Shown: piece by piece, positions 33,625 through 40,998 of the stretch
How the letters are laid out: every line of letters begins with the position of its first letter
Position numbering within the stretch: the first letter of the stretch is position 1
Source of the DNA: a bacterium
Lineage (GTDB): Bacteria; Zhuqueibacterota; Zhuqueibacteria; Zhuqueibacterales; Zhuqueibacteraceae
Direction: 5' to 3'
Length of the DNA stretch: 64,000 bases
NCBI GenBank assembly: GCA_023150945.1
Contig: JAKLJX010000023.1
Location: forward strand, 1-64,000
Made by a program: the position numbers and the translations under genes
Notes under the pieces: generated by a model
What the model saw: only the letters and a program-made list of their open reading frames with translations
Told to the model about the DNA's origin: nothing
Databases searched by the model: none

Positions 33625-33993
33625 AGTGTTGGTTCGTGTTGCCGGCTGCGGCGTCTGTCATACCGATCTCGGATTCTTCTACGAAGGCATTCCAACAGAC
33701 AAGAATTGGCTTTCAGCTTGCTCACGCACGGCGCGACATTGAGCGTGGTGGGCTTCACCATGGATACGCTCGAGGTGCGGCTCAGCAATCTAATGGCCTT
33801 TGACGCGCGCGCCATCGGCAATTGGGGCTGCGAGCCACGTTACTATCCTGAAGTGCTGACGCTCGTGCAGCAAGGCCAAATCAAACTCGCACCGTTCGTG
33901 CAGACTTTCCCATTGCGCGAAATCAATTCCGTCTTTGCACGCGTCCATCGCCGGGAGATCGATAAACGCCCAGTGCTGATGCCGGATTTCTAA
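33536..33993 (+). pseudogene. Internally deleted zinc alcohol dehydrogenase, 6-hydroxycyclohexenecarbonyl-CoA dehydrogenase-like
   Basis: The N-terminal part (33536 to about 33710) encodes about 58 residues with the zinc site VRVAGCGVCHTDLGFFYEG. The C-terminal part (about 33711-33993, a different frame) encodes HGATLSVVGFTMDTLEVRLS and AIGNWGCEPRYYPEVLTLV to the natural end. A full protein is about 350-370 residues, so roughly 200-220 central residues, including the NAD-binding Rossmann region, are missing and the frames disagree. Both ends resemble the dehydrogenase of the benzoyl-CoA degradation pathway. The 5' end has its own ribosome site (AAAGGGA) and overlaps mobB by 89 bases. Confidence 0.8.
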
Positions 33994-34020
33994 TTGAACA
34001 ATAACCGGGAGAACGATGCC

Positions 34021-34551
34021 ATGCTCGTCACCGATCTTGCCAGAATCGAAAAACTCTCAAAGCAGAAAGAAAACGAAAACTGGCAATTCAGATCCTTTCT
34101 GAGGAGCGGCAGAGTTTCATCCAGAAGAATCGATGCAATCGTGCAGCGGCTGAACAAAGAAGTCACGCCCCAAATCGATTGCACGAAGTGCGCAAATTGC
34201 TGCAAGACCATAGCGCCGACTTTGGATGCGCAGGATATTGCAACGTTTGCCAAAGGCCTGGCGATGCCGCCAGAGCAGCTCAAAAGCCAGCACTTGAGGC
34301 AAGATGAAGAAGGATTCACGTTCAATGCCAAAACCTGCCCCTTTCTGGTTGACAACAAATGCTCGAACTACGACCATCGCCCCAAAGCCTGCGTCTCCTA
34401 TCCCCATTTGCACAAGGACGGTTTCGTCTCACGAACCATCGGCGTCATTGATAATTGCTCCATTTGCCCGATTGTCTTCAACGTGTTCGAGAGATTGAAG
34501 GACGAACTGCGGTATGACGATGAGCCTTCTGCGAGCGAAGAAGTCTTTTGA
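34021..34551 (+). CDS. YkgJ-type cysteine-cluster protein
   Basis: 176 residues. Cysteines are arranged as in the UPF0153/YkgJ family: C-x2-C-x2-CC in IDCTKCANCCKTIAP (about 54-61), then CPFLVDNKCSNYDHRPKACVSYP. The set is predicted to bind iron or zinc. The ATG at 34021 has a GGGAG site 9 bases upstream; the in-frame TTG at 33994 abuts the pseudogene stop. Function is unknown, though the family is often near Fe-S or respiratory genes. Confidence 0.8.
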   Translation: MLVTDLARIEKLSKQKENENWQFRSFLRSGRVSSRRIDAIVQRLNKEVTPQIDCTKCANCCKTIAPTLDAQDIATFAKGLAMPPEQLKSQHLRQDEEGFTFNAKTCPFLVDNKCSNYDHRPKACVSYPHLHKDGFVSRTIGVIDNCSICPIVFNVFERLKDELRYDDEPSASEEVF

Positions 34552-34703
34552 TCATTCTGCCCCAGAATATCTTGCCACGGAAATGGGAGCGCCCGGTGAC
34601 CACCTGCAAAGACCACAACCTCGTCCCCGATTTCGAATTCACCCAAACCTGCGGCAACTGCTGGCGCACGGCCTCGCTGGAGCGGCATAATCGGTGCGGG
34701 TAA
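34548..34703 (+). CDS. Possible small cysteine-rich protein
   Basis: A 51-residue reading frame starting with TTG, overlapping the previous stop and ending 8 bases before the next gene. The second half holds five cysteines (TTCKDHNLVPDFEFTQTCGN, CWRTASLERHNRCG), resembling a short metal-binding knuckle. There is no ATG, and the only ribosome-like element overlaps the upstream gene. It could be a real operon member or chance; the cysteine content is the only support. Confidence 0.3.
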   Translation: MIILPQNILPRKWERPVTTCKDHNLVPDFEFTQTCGNCWRTASLERHNRCG

Positions 34704-34710
34704 GAAAGCG

Positions 34711-34992
34711 ATGAGGAACAGCCGTCAAATCGACCACAGCGGCTTTTCCGCCTGTGCTTTCTCGCTGGATGCGCAATTAGCCGCCGAGGGCTGGGAGTGG
34801 CGCTTCGTTGCCGATGCCAAACGCGCACAGGAGGCCATCGCAATGTATGAGGAGCTCGAACAGGAGGTGCGCGTGGAAGCCATTGCGCTTGCAGAAATCA
34901 AAGAGGAATGTCAGGGCTGTTGGTTGGTTCTCAGTCACCTCAAAGCGATCTACACCAGAAAAAAAGCCAAACCTGTGGAGACGGCTTCATGA
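34711..34992 (+). CDS. Hypothetical small protein upstream of hemerythrin
   Basis: 93 residues, no signal or membrane segment, no recognised family. The middle is helical and charged (AKRAQEAIAMYEELEQEVRV), and a lone CQGC pair lies near the end. It overlaps the hemerythrin start by ATGA, which suggests coupled translation and supports its reality. The region around GWEWRFVADAKRAQEAIAMY could be a small alpha-beta domain. The function is unknown. Confidence 0.6.
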   Translation: MRNSRQIDHSGFSACAFSLDAQLAAEGWEWRFVADAKRAQEAIAMYEELEQEVRVEAIALAEIKEECQGCWLVLSHLKAIYTRKKAKPVETAS

Positions 34993-35432
34993 AGATTACC
35001 GAAGCACTGCTGGGAGAACATGGCGTGTTGTATGCGCAGTTTGACTATTTGGAGAAATGCCTTCCGACGGCAACGGATCTGGCGCTCGTCAAAAGTCAGG
35101 GCACCATGCTGGCGGTGGCGCTCGAGACGCATGCCCACCTGGAGGATGAACTGCTCTTCGTTGCCTTCGAGGCGCACCTGGATCCCAGATCCGGGCCGCT
35201 CGCAGTGATGCGGTTGGAGCATGAGGCGATCGCGCAGAGCCTGCAGCTCATGCAGGAAACGCAGGAGATTGCCGAAGCGCGAAATCTCCTGCTGCACACC
35301 ATTCAGACCGCGCGGGCCCATTTTGCGAAGGAAGAACAGATCGTCTTTCGCATGGCGCAAAACATGCTGGAGGCGGAAACCTTGGCGCTGCTGGGCGCCC
35401 GGTGGGCCGCGCGGCGGAGAGTGCTGATTTGA
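34989..35432 (+). CDS. Hemerythrin HHE-domain protein
   Basis: 147 residues forming a four-helix bundle with the diiron ligand set: H11, H48/H50 with E54 (ETHAHLEDELLF), H78 (RLEHEA), and H111 with E115 (HFAKEEQIVF). Such cytoplasmic proteins bind O2 or NO or sense oxidative or nitrosative stress. It is the last plus-strand gene of the Mo-enzyme region and ends 12 bases from the convergent porin gene. NO scavenging next to nitrogen-oxide respiration would be sensible, but this is inference. Confidence 0.85.
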   Translation: MKITEALLGEHGVLYAQFDYLEKCLPTATDLALVKSQGTMLAVALETHAHLEDELLFVAFEAHLDPRSGPLAVMRLEHEAIAQSLQLMQETQEIAEARNLLLHTIQTARAHFAKEEQIVFRMAQNMLEAETLALLGARWAARRRVLI

Positions 35433-35444
35433 AATCCTGGCGAT

Positions 35445-36725
35445 TCAAAAATAGATTCTGAGGGCGGAGAAGTAGAGATCAGGGTACGTGCCGAATTCGG
35501 AATGCAGGCGCAGGGTGGGAAAGACGGCATCACTGGTTTTGATTTCCGGCTGCTTGCCGGCGCTGATAAACGCGCCCGCCGCCAGATAGACATTCTGCGC
35601 CAGATTGAGTTCCAACTGCGCGGAGAGAAACAGCGAGGCGTCATTCAGATTGCACAGCGCCTGCGTGCTCAAAGTGAGCAGGGGTGAGATTTGATAAACG
35701 AGGCCGGGCGCGAGATAGTGCCGGCCCAACAAATACACCGCCCCCTCTCGAAACGCCGTACCGGCAAGATTGTCAAGATAATGCCCGGCATTGCCGGCAC
35801 CGGCCTCGCTGTAATGGTATTCCACGAAACCATAAGTCCGGCCGCTGAAGCTGTAGTCCAGGCCGGCAGTGCCGCGGAAATAATTGCGGGCAGCGTCAAC
35901 CGCGGATGTTTGCAGCCGATCGGCAAACACATGGGCCGCTTCCAGCCAGAGGCCGGCGCCGCCCAGACTGCGGGCGAGATCAATGCCAGCCAGCAAATTC
36001 CCACGAAACCCCAACAGCAGCAGCGCAACATCAGTCTTGGCGCGATAGAATTTCGCCCGCGTGAAAAACGCGCTCTGCTCGAATGCAAAATCCTCACCGA
36101 AAACATAACCGGCATCAAGCTCCGCGAGCGCGCTGAGCGGCACACGCACGCGCACGGCGTCGACACCGACACGTTCCTCGGTGTCCAGTTCCTGAAAGAC
36201 AAATGGCGCGAGCACGTCCGTGGGATTGAGCACGCGGCTGCTGCCCCACGCGATCGGTTGCCGGCCAATGAGAATATCCGCCGGCGCCGTTTTCAGCTCC
36301 ACCAGCATGCGGTCGAGATTTTGAAAGACGGCGAAACTGCCGACTTGGCTGTCTTTGCCGGGATAGAGGCGCGCGTTGAAATCCGCGGCGCGATACTGCC
36401 AGGGATCGATGCCGGTGAGCGTCAAACGATTGCCGAACAGCACAGGGTCTTGCACGCGCGGCGCGAGATCATAAGCCGCGTGCACAGCAAGCCAATTGCG
36501 GTCACGCCAGGAAAACTTGAGACGCAGGCGATTGTAGACCGCGCCCAAATCCGGCGGCTGCGGCAGAACCTCCGGCCCGGCATAATCCGGCAAATGAAAG
36601 ACGACGAAAAAGCTCTTGTACTGGCCCGCGAATTCCACGGTTTGCTGGCCACGCGCCGGCACTGGCGCCACACCCAGCAGTCCCGCGACCAACAGCAGCG
36701 CGAGCGCCGGCGCCCGACTAGCCAT
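35445..36725 (-). CDS. Outer-membrane beta-barrel protein
   Basis: About 426 residues. A signal peptide (APALALLLVAGLLGVAPVPA) is followed by amphipathic beta strands throughout. A periplasm-facing loop reads LIGRQPIAWGSSRVLNPTDV, and the protein ends in the aromatic LYFSALRIYF, typical for BAM-inserted barrels. The length fits a 16-18 strand porin or lipid-export barrel. It overlaps the ATPase gene stop by 8 bases and so belongs to the same operon as the two FtsX permeases and the LolA-like carrier. The start at 36725 was chosen; 36746 is possible. Confidence 0.75.
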   Translation of the reverse strand: MASRAPALALLLVAGLLGVAPVPARGQQTVEFAGQYKSFFVVFHLPDYAGPEVLPQPPDLGAVYNRLRLKFSWRDRNWLAVHAAYDLAPRVQDPVLFGNRLTLTGIDPWQYRAADFNARLYPGKDSQVGSFAVFQNLDRMLVELKTAPADILIGRQPIAWGSSRVLNPTDVLAPFVFQELDTEERVGVDAVRVRVPLSALAELDAGYVFGEDFAFEQSAFFTRAKFYRAKTDVALLLLGFRGNLLAGIDLARSLGGAGLWLEAAHVFADRLQTSAVDAARNYFRGTAGLDYSFSGRTYGFVEYHYSEAGAGNAGHYLDNLAGTAFREGAVYLLGRHYLAPGLVYQISPLLTLSTQALCNLNDASLFLSAQLELNLAQNVYLAAGAFISAGKQPEIKTSDAVFPTLRLHSEFGTYPDLYFSALRIYF

Positions 36726-37425
36726 CGCGCCTCTCCTCACCCGCAATCAATCCGTCTTTGATGGTAATGACGCGGCGGGCGCGTTTCATGATCATTTCGT
36801 CATGCGTGGAAAACACGAAGGTCATGCCGGTGCGCTCGTTGAGGCCGCGCATCATGTCCAGCAGGCCGGCGCCGGTGCTGGAATCGAGATTGGCGGTAGG
36901 CTCGTCCGCGAGAATCAACGAGGGTTTCGAAACCATGGCGCGCGCAATGGCAACGCGCTGTTGCTGGCCGCCGGAAAGCTGCGGCGGCAAGCGATGCGCC
37001 AGGCCTGCCAGTCCCACTTCCTGCAGAATGCGCAACACCCGCTCGTGCCGCTCGCGCCTGGGCACTTTCTGCAGCAGCATGATGTATTCGACGTTTTCCT
37101 CCACCGTCAACACCGGAATGAGATTGTAGGCCTGAAAAATGAAGCCGATGTGATCGCGGCGGAAATCCGAGAGCTCGCGGCCACTCATGCGCGCGAGCGA
37201 TTTGCCGTTCAGCCAGACTTCGCCGGCCGTGGGCGTGTCCAATCCGGAAATCAAATGGAGCAACGTGGTCTTGCCGGAACCGGAAGGCCCGACGATGGCA
37301 GTGAACTCGCCGGCGTGAATGGTCAAATCGATGCCGCGCACCGCAGGCACCGGCACGCCGTTGTCGGAATATGTTCTCGCGACTTGTTCAGCCTTGATCA
37401 CCACTCGGGACTCATCGCCTGCCAT
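36718..37425 (-). CDS. ABC transporter ATPase of the LolD/MacB type
   Basis: 235 residues. Walker A is VGPSGSGKTTL, the signature is LSGGQQQRVAIARAM, Walker B is LILADEPTANLD, and the H-loop is FSTHDE. LolD/MacB-class ATPases work with FtsX-type permeases, two of which follow. The ATG at 37425 has a GGAGGT site; the frame continuing to 37530 is not homologous. It would energise transfer of a lipid, lipoprotein or other envelope molecule through the mechanotransmission mechanism. Confidence 0.9.
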   Translation of the reverse strand: MAGDESRVVIKAEQVARTYSDNGVPVPAVRGIDLTIHAGEFTAIVGPSGSGKTTLLHLISGLDTPTAGEVWLNGKSLARMSGRELSDFRRDHIGFIFQAYNLIPVLTVEENVEYIMLLQKVPRRERHERVLRILQEVGLAGLAHRLPPQLSGGQQQRVAIARAMVSKPSLILADEPTANLDSSTGAGLLDMMRGLNERTGMTFVFSTHDEMIMKRARRVITIKDGLIAGEERRDG

Positions 37426-37436
37426 GAAACCTCCAA

Positions 37437-38714
37437 TCACAGACTCTTGCGCATGGCATCCGCCGGCAGCATGCGCGCGGCATGCAGCGCGGGATAGAAA
37501 CCGACCAGCGAAGTGAACACGAAAACCCAAAAGGGATAGAACACGTACTGCCTGACCGTCATCACCGGATAGAGCAGCTCCCGAAAAGTCACGCCGGCAT
37601 ACTCCACACCGGTGTAATCGATGCCGGTTTTGCTGATGATGAACGTCACCACCAGGCTGAGCACGACGCCCAGACCTATGCTCAGAATTGCCAGGGCGCC
37701 GGCTTCACAGATGATCAGCGCCGCCATGCGGCCGGGCCGGGTGCCGATGGCGCGCAACACGCCGAATTCGAACAGGCGCTCGTGCAGCGACATGAACAGC
37801 GTATTGACAATCCCCAGCGCCACCACACCGAACAGGATCAAGCCGGTCAGGTAGATGCCGAAAGCGGAGAGTTCGAAAACGGCCTGTAATTGCGGCAACA
37901 ACACCGGCCAGCCCACCGCCTCGTTGCCGTCGCGGGAATATTTCTGCCAGAAGGGATTGCGCTCGTCACGCGCAAAGCGCGTGTCGGTGAATTTGAGGGC
38001 AATCTCATGCACGCCGCCGGCAAGCCCCAGCAGTTGCTGCGCCTGTTCCAGCCGGATGAAAACCATGCCGGCGTCAAGCTCGCGGATGTTGAAATGAAAA
38101 ATGCCGGAAACGCGGAACATTTCCTGGGCGAGATCACCGCTCTCCGCGTGACGGCCGGCATCAGCGGCGCGTGCGGCGGTCAAAACGACGCGATCATCGA
38201 GGCCGACTTCGAGCAGCTCCGCGAGCTTGCTGCCGATGATAAGCTCACGGCTGTGGCGGCCGCTGAAATAGCCGCCGGTGATGAGCACTTCATCAATCTG
38301 CGACAGGGGCGGCTCGCGCTGCGGGTCGATGCCAACGAAGGTGATGGCACTCACGTTTGCCGGCGAAGTGAGCATGCCAAAGGCAAGCACGCGCGGCGCG
38401 GCGTGGGCCACGGCGGGCTCATGCTCCAGCCGATGCAGCACGTCCTCGGCGTGATTGACCGTGAGCGAAACTTCCTGGGTGGCGCGGAAACCGGCGCGGT
38501 GAATCTGCCCCTCTCCCAGAAACGAGCCGGTGGCAGATTTGACCATGTTGCGTTCCATGCCCAAAACCAGCGCGTCGACGAAAATCAGCGCAGCGAGACC
38601 CGTGCCGATGGCCGTGCCGGCGATGAACGAACGGCGTTTGTTGCGAAAGAGATTGCGCCAGGCGAGTTTGAGATAGAAAAACATGTGCCCTGCCATTTCC
38701 AACCAACGATTCAT
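37437..38714 (-). CDS. FtsX-like ABC permease (second)
   Basis: 425 residues. An N-terminal helix (FYLKLAWRNLFRNKRRSFIA) is followed by a periplasmic MacB-PCD-like domain at about 50-275 and three C-terminal helices (about 290-315, 340-370 and 390-415). The LAWRNLFRNKRR leader is typical of LolC/E and MacB-type permeases. The start may be at 38714, 38696 or 38684; the last has an AGGG site. It is paired with the permease encoded upstream and the ATPase downstream. Confidence 0.85.
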   Translation of the reverse strand: MNRWLEMAGHMFFYLKLAWRNLFRNKRRSFIAGTAIGTGLAALIFVDALVLGMERNMVKSATGSFLGEGQIHRAGFRATQEVSLTVNHAEDVLHRLEHEPAVAHAAPRVLAFGMLTSPANVSAITFVGIDPQREPPLSQIDEVLITGGYFSGRHSRELIIGSKLAELLEVGLDDRVVLTAARAADAGRHAESGDLAQEMFRVSGIFHFNIRELDAGMVFIRLEQAQQLLGLAGGVHEIALKFTDTRFARDERNPFWQKYSRDGNEAVGWPVLLPQLQAVFELSAFGIYLTGLILFGVVALGIVNTLFMSLHERLFEFGVLRAIGTRPGRMAALIICEAGALAILSIGLGVVLSLVVTFIISKTGIDYTGVEYAGVTFRELLYPVMTVRQYVFYPFWVFVFTSLVGFYPALHAARMLPADAMRKSL

Positions 38715-38749
38715 CCCCTCAGCCGGACAAACCGGAACCCCAAAAAATC

Positions 38750-38838
38750 AACAGGAGAAAACGGAGCAAACAGAGGGTGCAGTGTTTGGAAAGTTCCCTT
38801 CAACTTCAAAAGCTCCGTTCACCCTGTTTTCTCTGTGG
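38750..38838. repeat. Imperfect inverted repeat between the permease genes
   Basis: The left arm (38750-38777, AACAGGAGAAAACGGAGC then AAACAGAGGG) is roughly complementary to the right arm (38813-38838, CTCCGTTCACCCTG then TTTTCTCTGTGG). The arms contain the same words in a rearranged order, so pairing is partial. The 174-base gap splits two genes of one operon. It may be a dispersed repeat or an mRNA processing site. Confidence 0.4.
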
Positions 38839-38888
38839 TGCGAGCCTTGGCTCTCTTGCACTGATTGACCTTTTAATGGACGAAAGAA

Positions 38889-40103
38889 TCAATGCAACCG
38901 CATGGCGCGTGCCGGCTCAATGCGCGCCGCTTTGAGCGAGGGAAACAGACTCACGAGATTCGCCGCGAGGAACACGGTGATCGCCGGAATCAAAATGCTG
39001 CGCAGATTGACCGCGGCGTTCATTTCCTTGAACTCGACGCCGGCAAAAGTGAAAGACTGCGGCAGGGCGATGCCGTGTCGCGACAACCAGGAATTCAGGA
39101 TCAGGCTGAGCGCCGCGCCCGCCACGATGCTCGCCACCGCAATGACATTGACCTCATAAATCACCAGCGCAAAAATCTGCGCCGGTTGCGTTCCCACCGC
39201 CTTCAGCACGCCGTATTCGCGCGTACGCTCCAGCACCGACATCAACACCGTGTTCAACACGCCGATGGCCACGATGAGCAGGATGATCGACAGACTGATC
39301 CAGTTGCCGCGCTGATCCATTTGCATCGCCTCGTAGAACGACTTGGCGAACTCCTGCCAGGGTGCCACCGCCAGGCCGGGATCGTCGAGCGCTGCGGCGA
39401 TTTCGCCCGTGAGCCGGCCCACCCGGTCGAGTTCATCCACAATGACGACGATTTCGTGCACGCGCGCGGGCAGCACCAGCAGCTCCTGCGCCACCGGCAA
39501 AGGCAGATAGAACGCCATGCGGTCGCTCAGCTCATCGCCGCTGTCGATGATGCCGACCAGGGAATAAAGCGCATTGGCGAGTGAGCCATCGGCGGCTTGC
39601 GAAACCACCACGATCTCATCGCCCACTTCGGCCTGCAGGACTTGCGCGAGCCCTTTGCCCACCATCGCCTGCGGCGCGGTGTCAGTCGCAAAATTCCGGC
39701 CGGCGATGATCTTGCGGTCGAAGCGGGTGGCCATCACTTCGCGGCCGGGATCGATGCCGATGATCTGCGCGCCGGCGCTTTTTTCTCTCACCGCCACCAG
39801 GCCCGCGGAATAGAGCCGGGGCGCCCACGCCTCCACCCCCTTCACTTTCGCGATCGCCTCGCCCACCCGCTGGAAGTCATCAATGGTTTTGAACAACGCG
39901 GGTTTGTCGAGATAACCGGCAGCGTGAATTTGAATGTGCCCGAGACGAGTCCGCGTGAACAAATCGATGACCGCAGCATAGGTGCCGTCGGTCAAACCGA
40001 TGGAGAGCGCGGACAACACCATACCGCCCAGGAGGGTGAGCGCGGTGAGCACCGTCCGGCGTTTCTGGCGGAAGACATTGCGGAAGGCGATCTTGAACAC
40101 CAT
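38889..40103 (-). CDS. FtsX-like ABC permease (first)
   Basis: 404 residues with the same architecture as its neighbour: an N-terminal helix after FKIAFRNVFRQKRRTVLTAL, a periplasmic domain at about 45-255, and three C-terminal helices. Sequence identity with the other permease looks low, so the transporter is probably a heterodimer like LolCE. It is encoded downstream of the LolA-like gene. Confidence 0.87.
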   Translation of the reverse strand: MVFKIAFRNVFRQKRRTVLTALTLLGGMVLSALSIGLTDGTYAAVIDLFTRTRLGHIQIHAAGYLDKPALFKTIDDFQRVGEAIAKVKGVEAWAPRLYSAGLVAVREKSAGAQIIGIDPGREVMATRFDRKIIAGRNFATDTAPQAMVGKGLAQVLQAEVGDEIVVVSQAADGSLANALYSLVGIIDSGDELSDRMAFYLPLPVAQELLVLPARVHEIVVIVDELDRVGRLTGEIAAALDDPGLAVAPWQEFAKSFYEAMQMDQRGNWISLSIILLIVAIGVLNTVLMSVLERTREYGVLKAVGTQPAQIFALVIYEVNVIAVASIVAGAALSLILNSWLSRHGIALPQSFTFAGVEFKEMNAAVNLRSILIPAITVFLAANLVSLFPSLKAARIEPARAMRLH

Positions 40104-40163
40104 GGTGGCTTGTTCTCGTGAATGGCGTAGCGGCCACTGCGGGCGTTGCGCCGCACCGGCCCG

Positions 40164-40922
40164 TCAGCGCGCTTGCAGATTGCGCAGGCTGAATACCTCG
40201 CGATCGAGCTTCAGATCAAAGTCGATCGTCAGGTAGCGGATCACGGTTTTGTGGCCTTGCTTGTTTTGCGGAATCAGTTCGAGCGTTGCGGGAATCCGGC
40301 GGCCGCCCAGCAGCTTCACGTCCTTGAAATGAATGACGCGCATCAGATTGCCCTTTTCATCGAAGTACGCTTCCGACACCGGCAGATAGTCCTGCTTTTG
40401 CACGACGGTGACGATTTTGCCCCACACGATGGGCAGACCTTCGCGCGGGATGGCTTCGAGATAGAGCAGGCCGGGCCGGGCCGTGTCCGGCGTCATCAGG
40501 CGAAAATGAAAATCTTTGAGCAAAGTGAATTCGCTCACCAAATCATCGTTGGTGAAATCCGAGCCCATCCACGAGTTCATCATCATTGATGGTGGAATCT
40601 TGATGACCTTGTTGGTGTTGGGCAAATAGTTCCACATCTCGTTGCCCAGGCGCAGCGTTGCCACACCTTTTTCCTTGAGCGGCGCCAGGATGCGGATGAA
40701 AGTCTTGTCCATCCCCTCCGTCCAGATCTGGAGGCGCAGGGTTCGTTGCCAGTGCGGGGTGACAATTTCCATTTCCATCTCACCCGCGCTGGTTGTGCTG
40801 CGATAAAGCTCATCGATCTTGCGCACGACGGCGATGGCCTCCTCCTGTTTCTGAGCGAGCAAGGCACCCGGCCACAGCAGCAGCAATGCCGTCACCGCCA
40901 GCTTGGATATCATGTGTGTCAT
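40164..40922 (-). CDS. LolA-like periplasmic carrier (outer membrane lipoprotein-sorting family)
   Basis: 252 residues. A signal peptide (MISKLAVTALLLLWPGALLA) is followed by the LolA-like fold described for the 'outer membrane lipoprotein-sorting protein' family (RILAPLKEKGVATLRLGNEM, MWNYLPNTNKVIKIPPSMMM, SDFTNDDLV). These half-barrels carry hydrophobic molecules across the periplasm. The ATG at 40922 was chosen; the longer frame to 40970 precedes a poor signal. It is the first gene of a LolA / FtsX / FtsX / LolD / barrel operon, a full set for inner- to outer-membrane transport. Confidence 0.85.
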   Translation of the reverse strand: MTHMISKLAVTALLLLWPGALLAQKQEEAIAVVRKIDELYRSTTSAGEMEMEIVTPHWQRTLRLQIWTEGMDKTFIRILAPLKEKGVATLRLGNEMWNYLPNTNKVIKIPPSMMMNSWMGSDFTNDDLVSEFTLLKDFHFRLMTPDTARPGLLYLEAIPREGLPIVWGKIVTVVQKQDYLPVSEAYFDEKGNLMRVIHFKDVKLLGGRRIPATLELIPQNKQGHKTVIRYLTIDFDLKLDREVFSLRNLQAR

Positions 40923-40998
40923 TTGCCTGCTTCCCGTTTCACCGATTGTCCGTGAACAAAGTTGCTGCATTGTTGGTGCCCTGCCGGCGCTGCCCGAT

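Noticed and set aside
34398-34688. Minus-strand 96-residue frame over the YkgJ/cysteine-rich region
   Set aside because: It overlaps the YkgJ gene antisense, has no ribosome site, and its translation resembles no known family.
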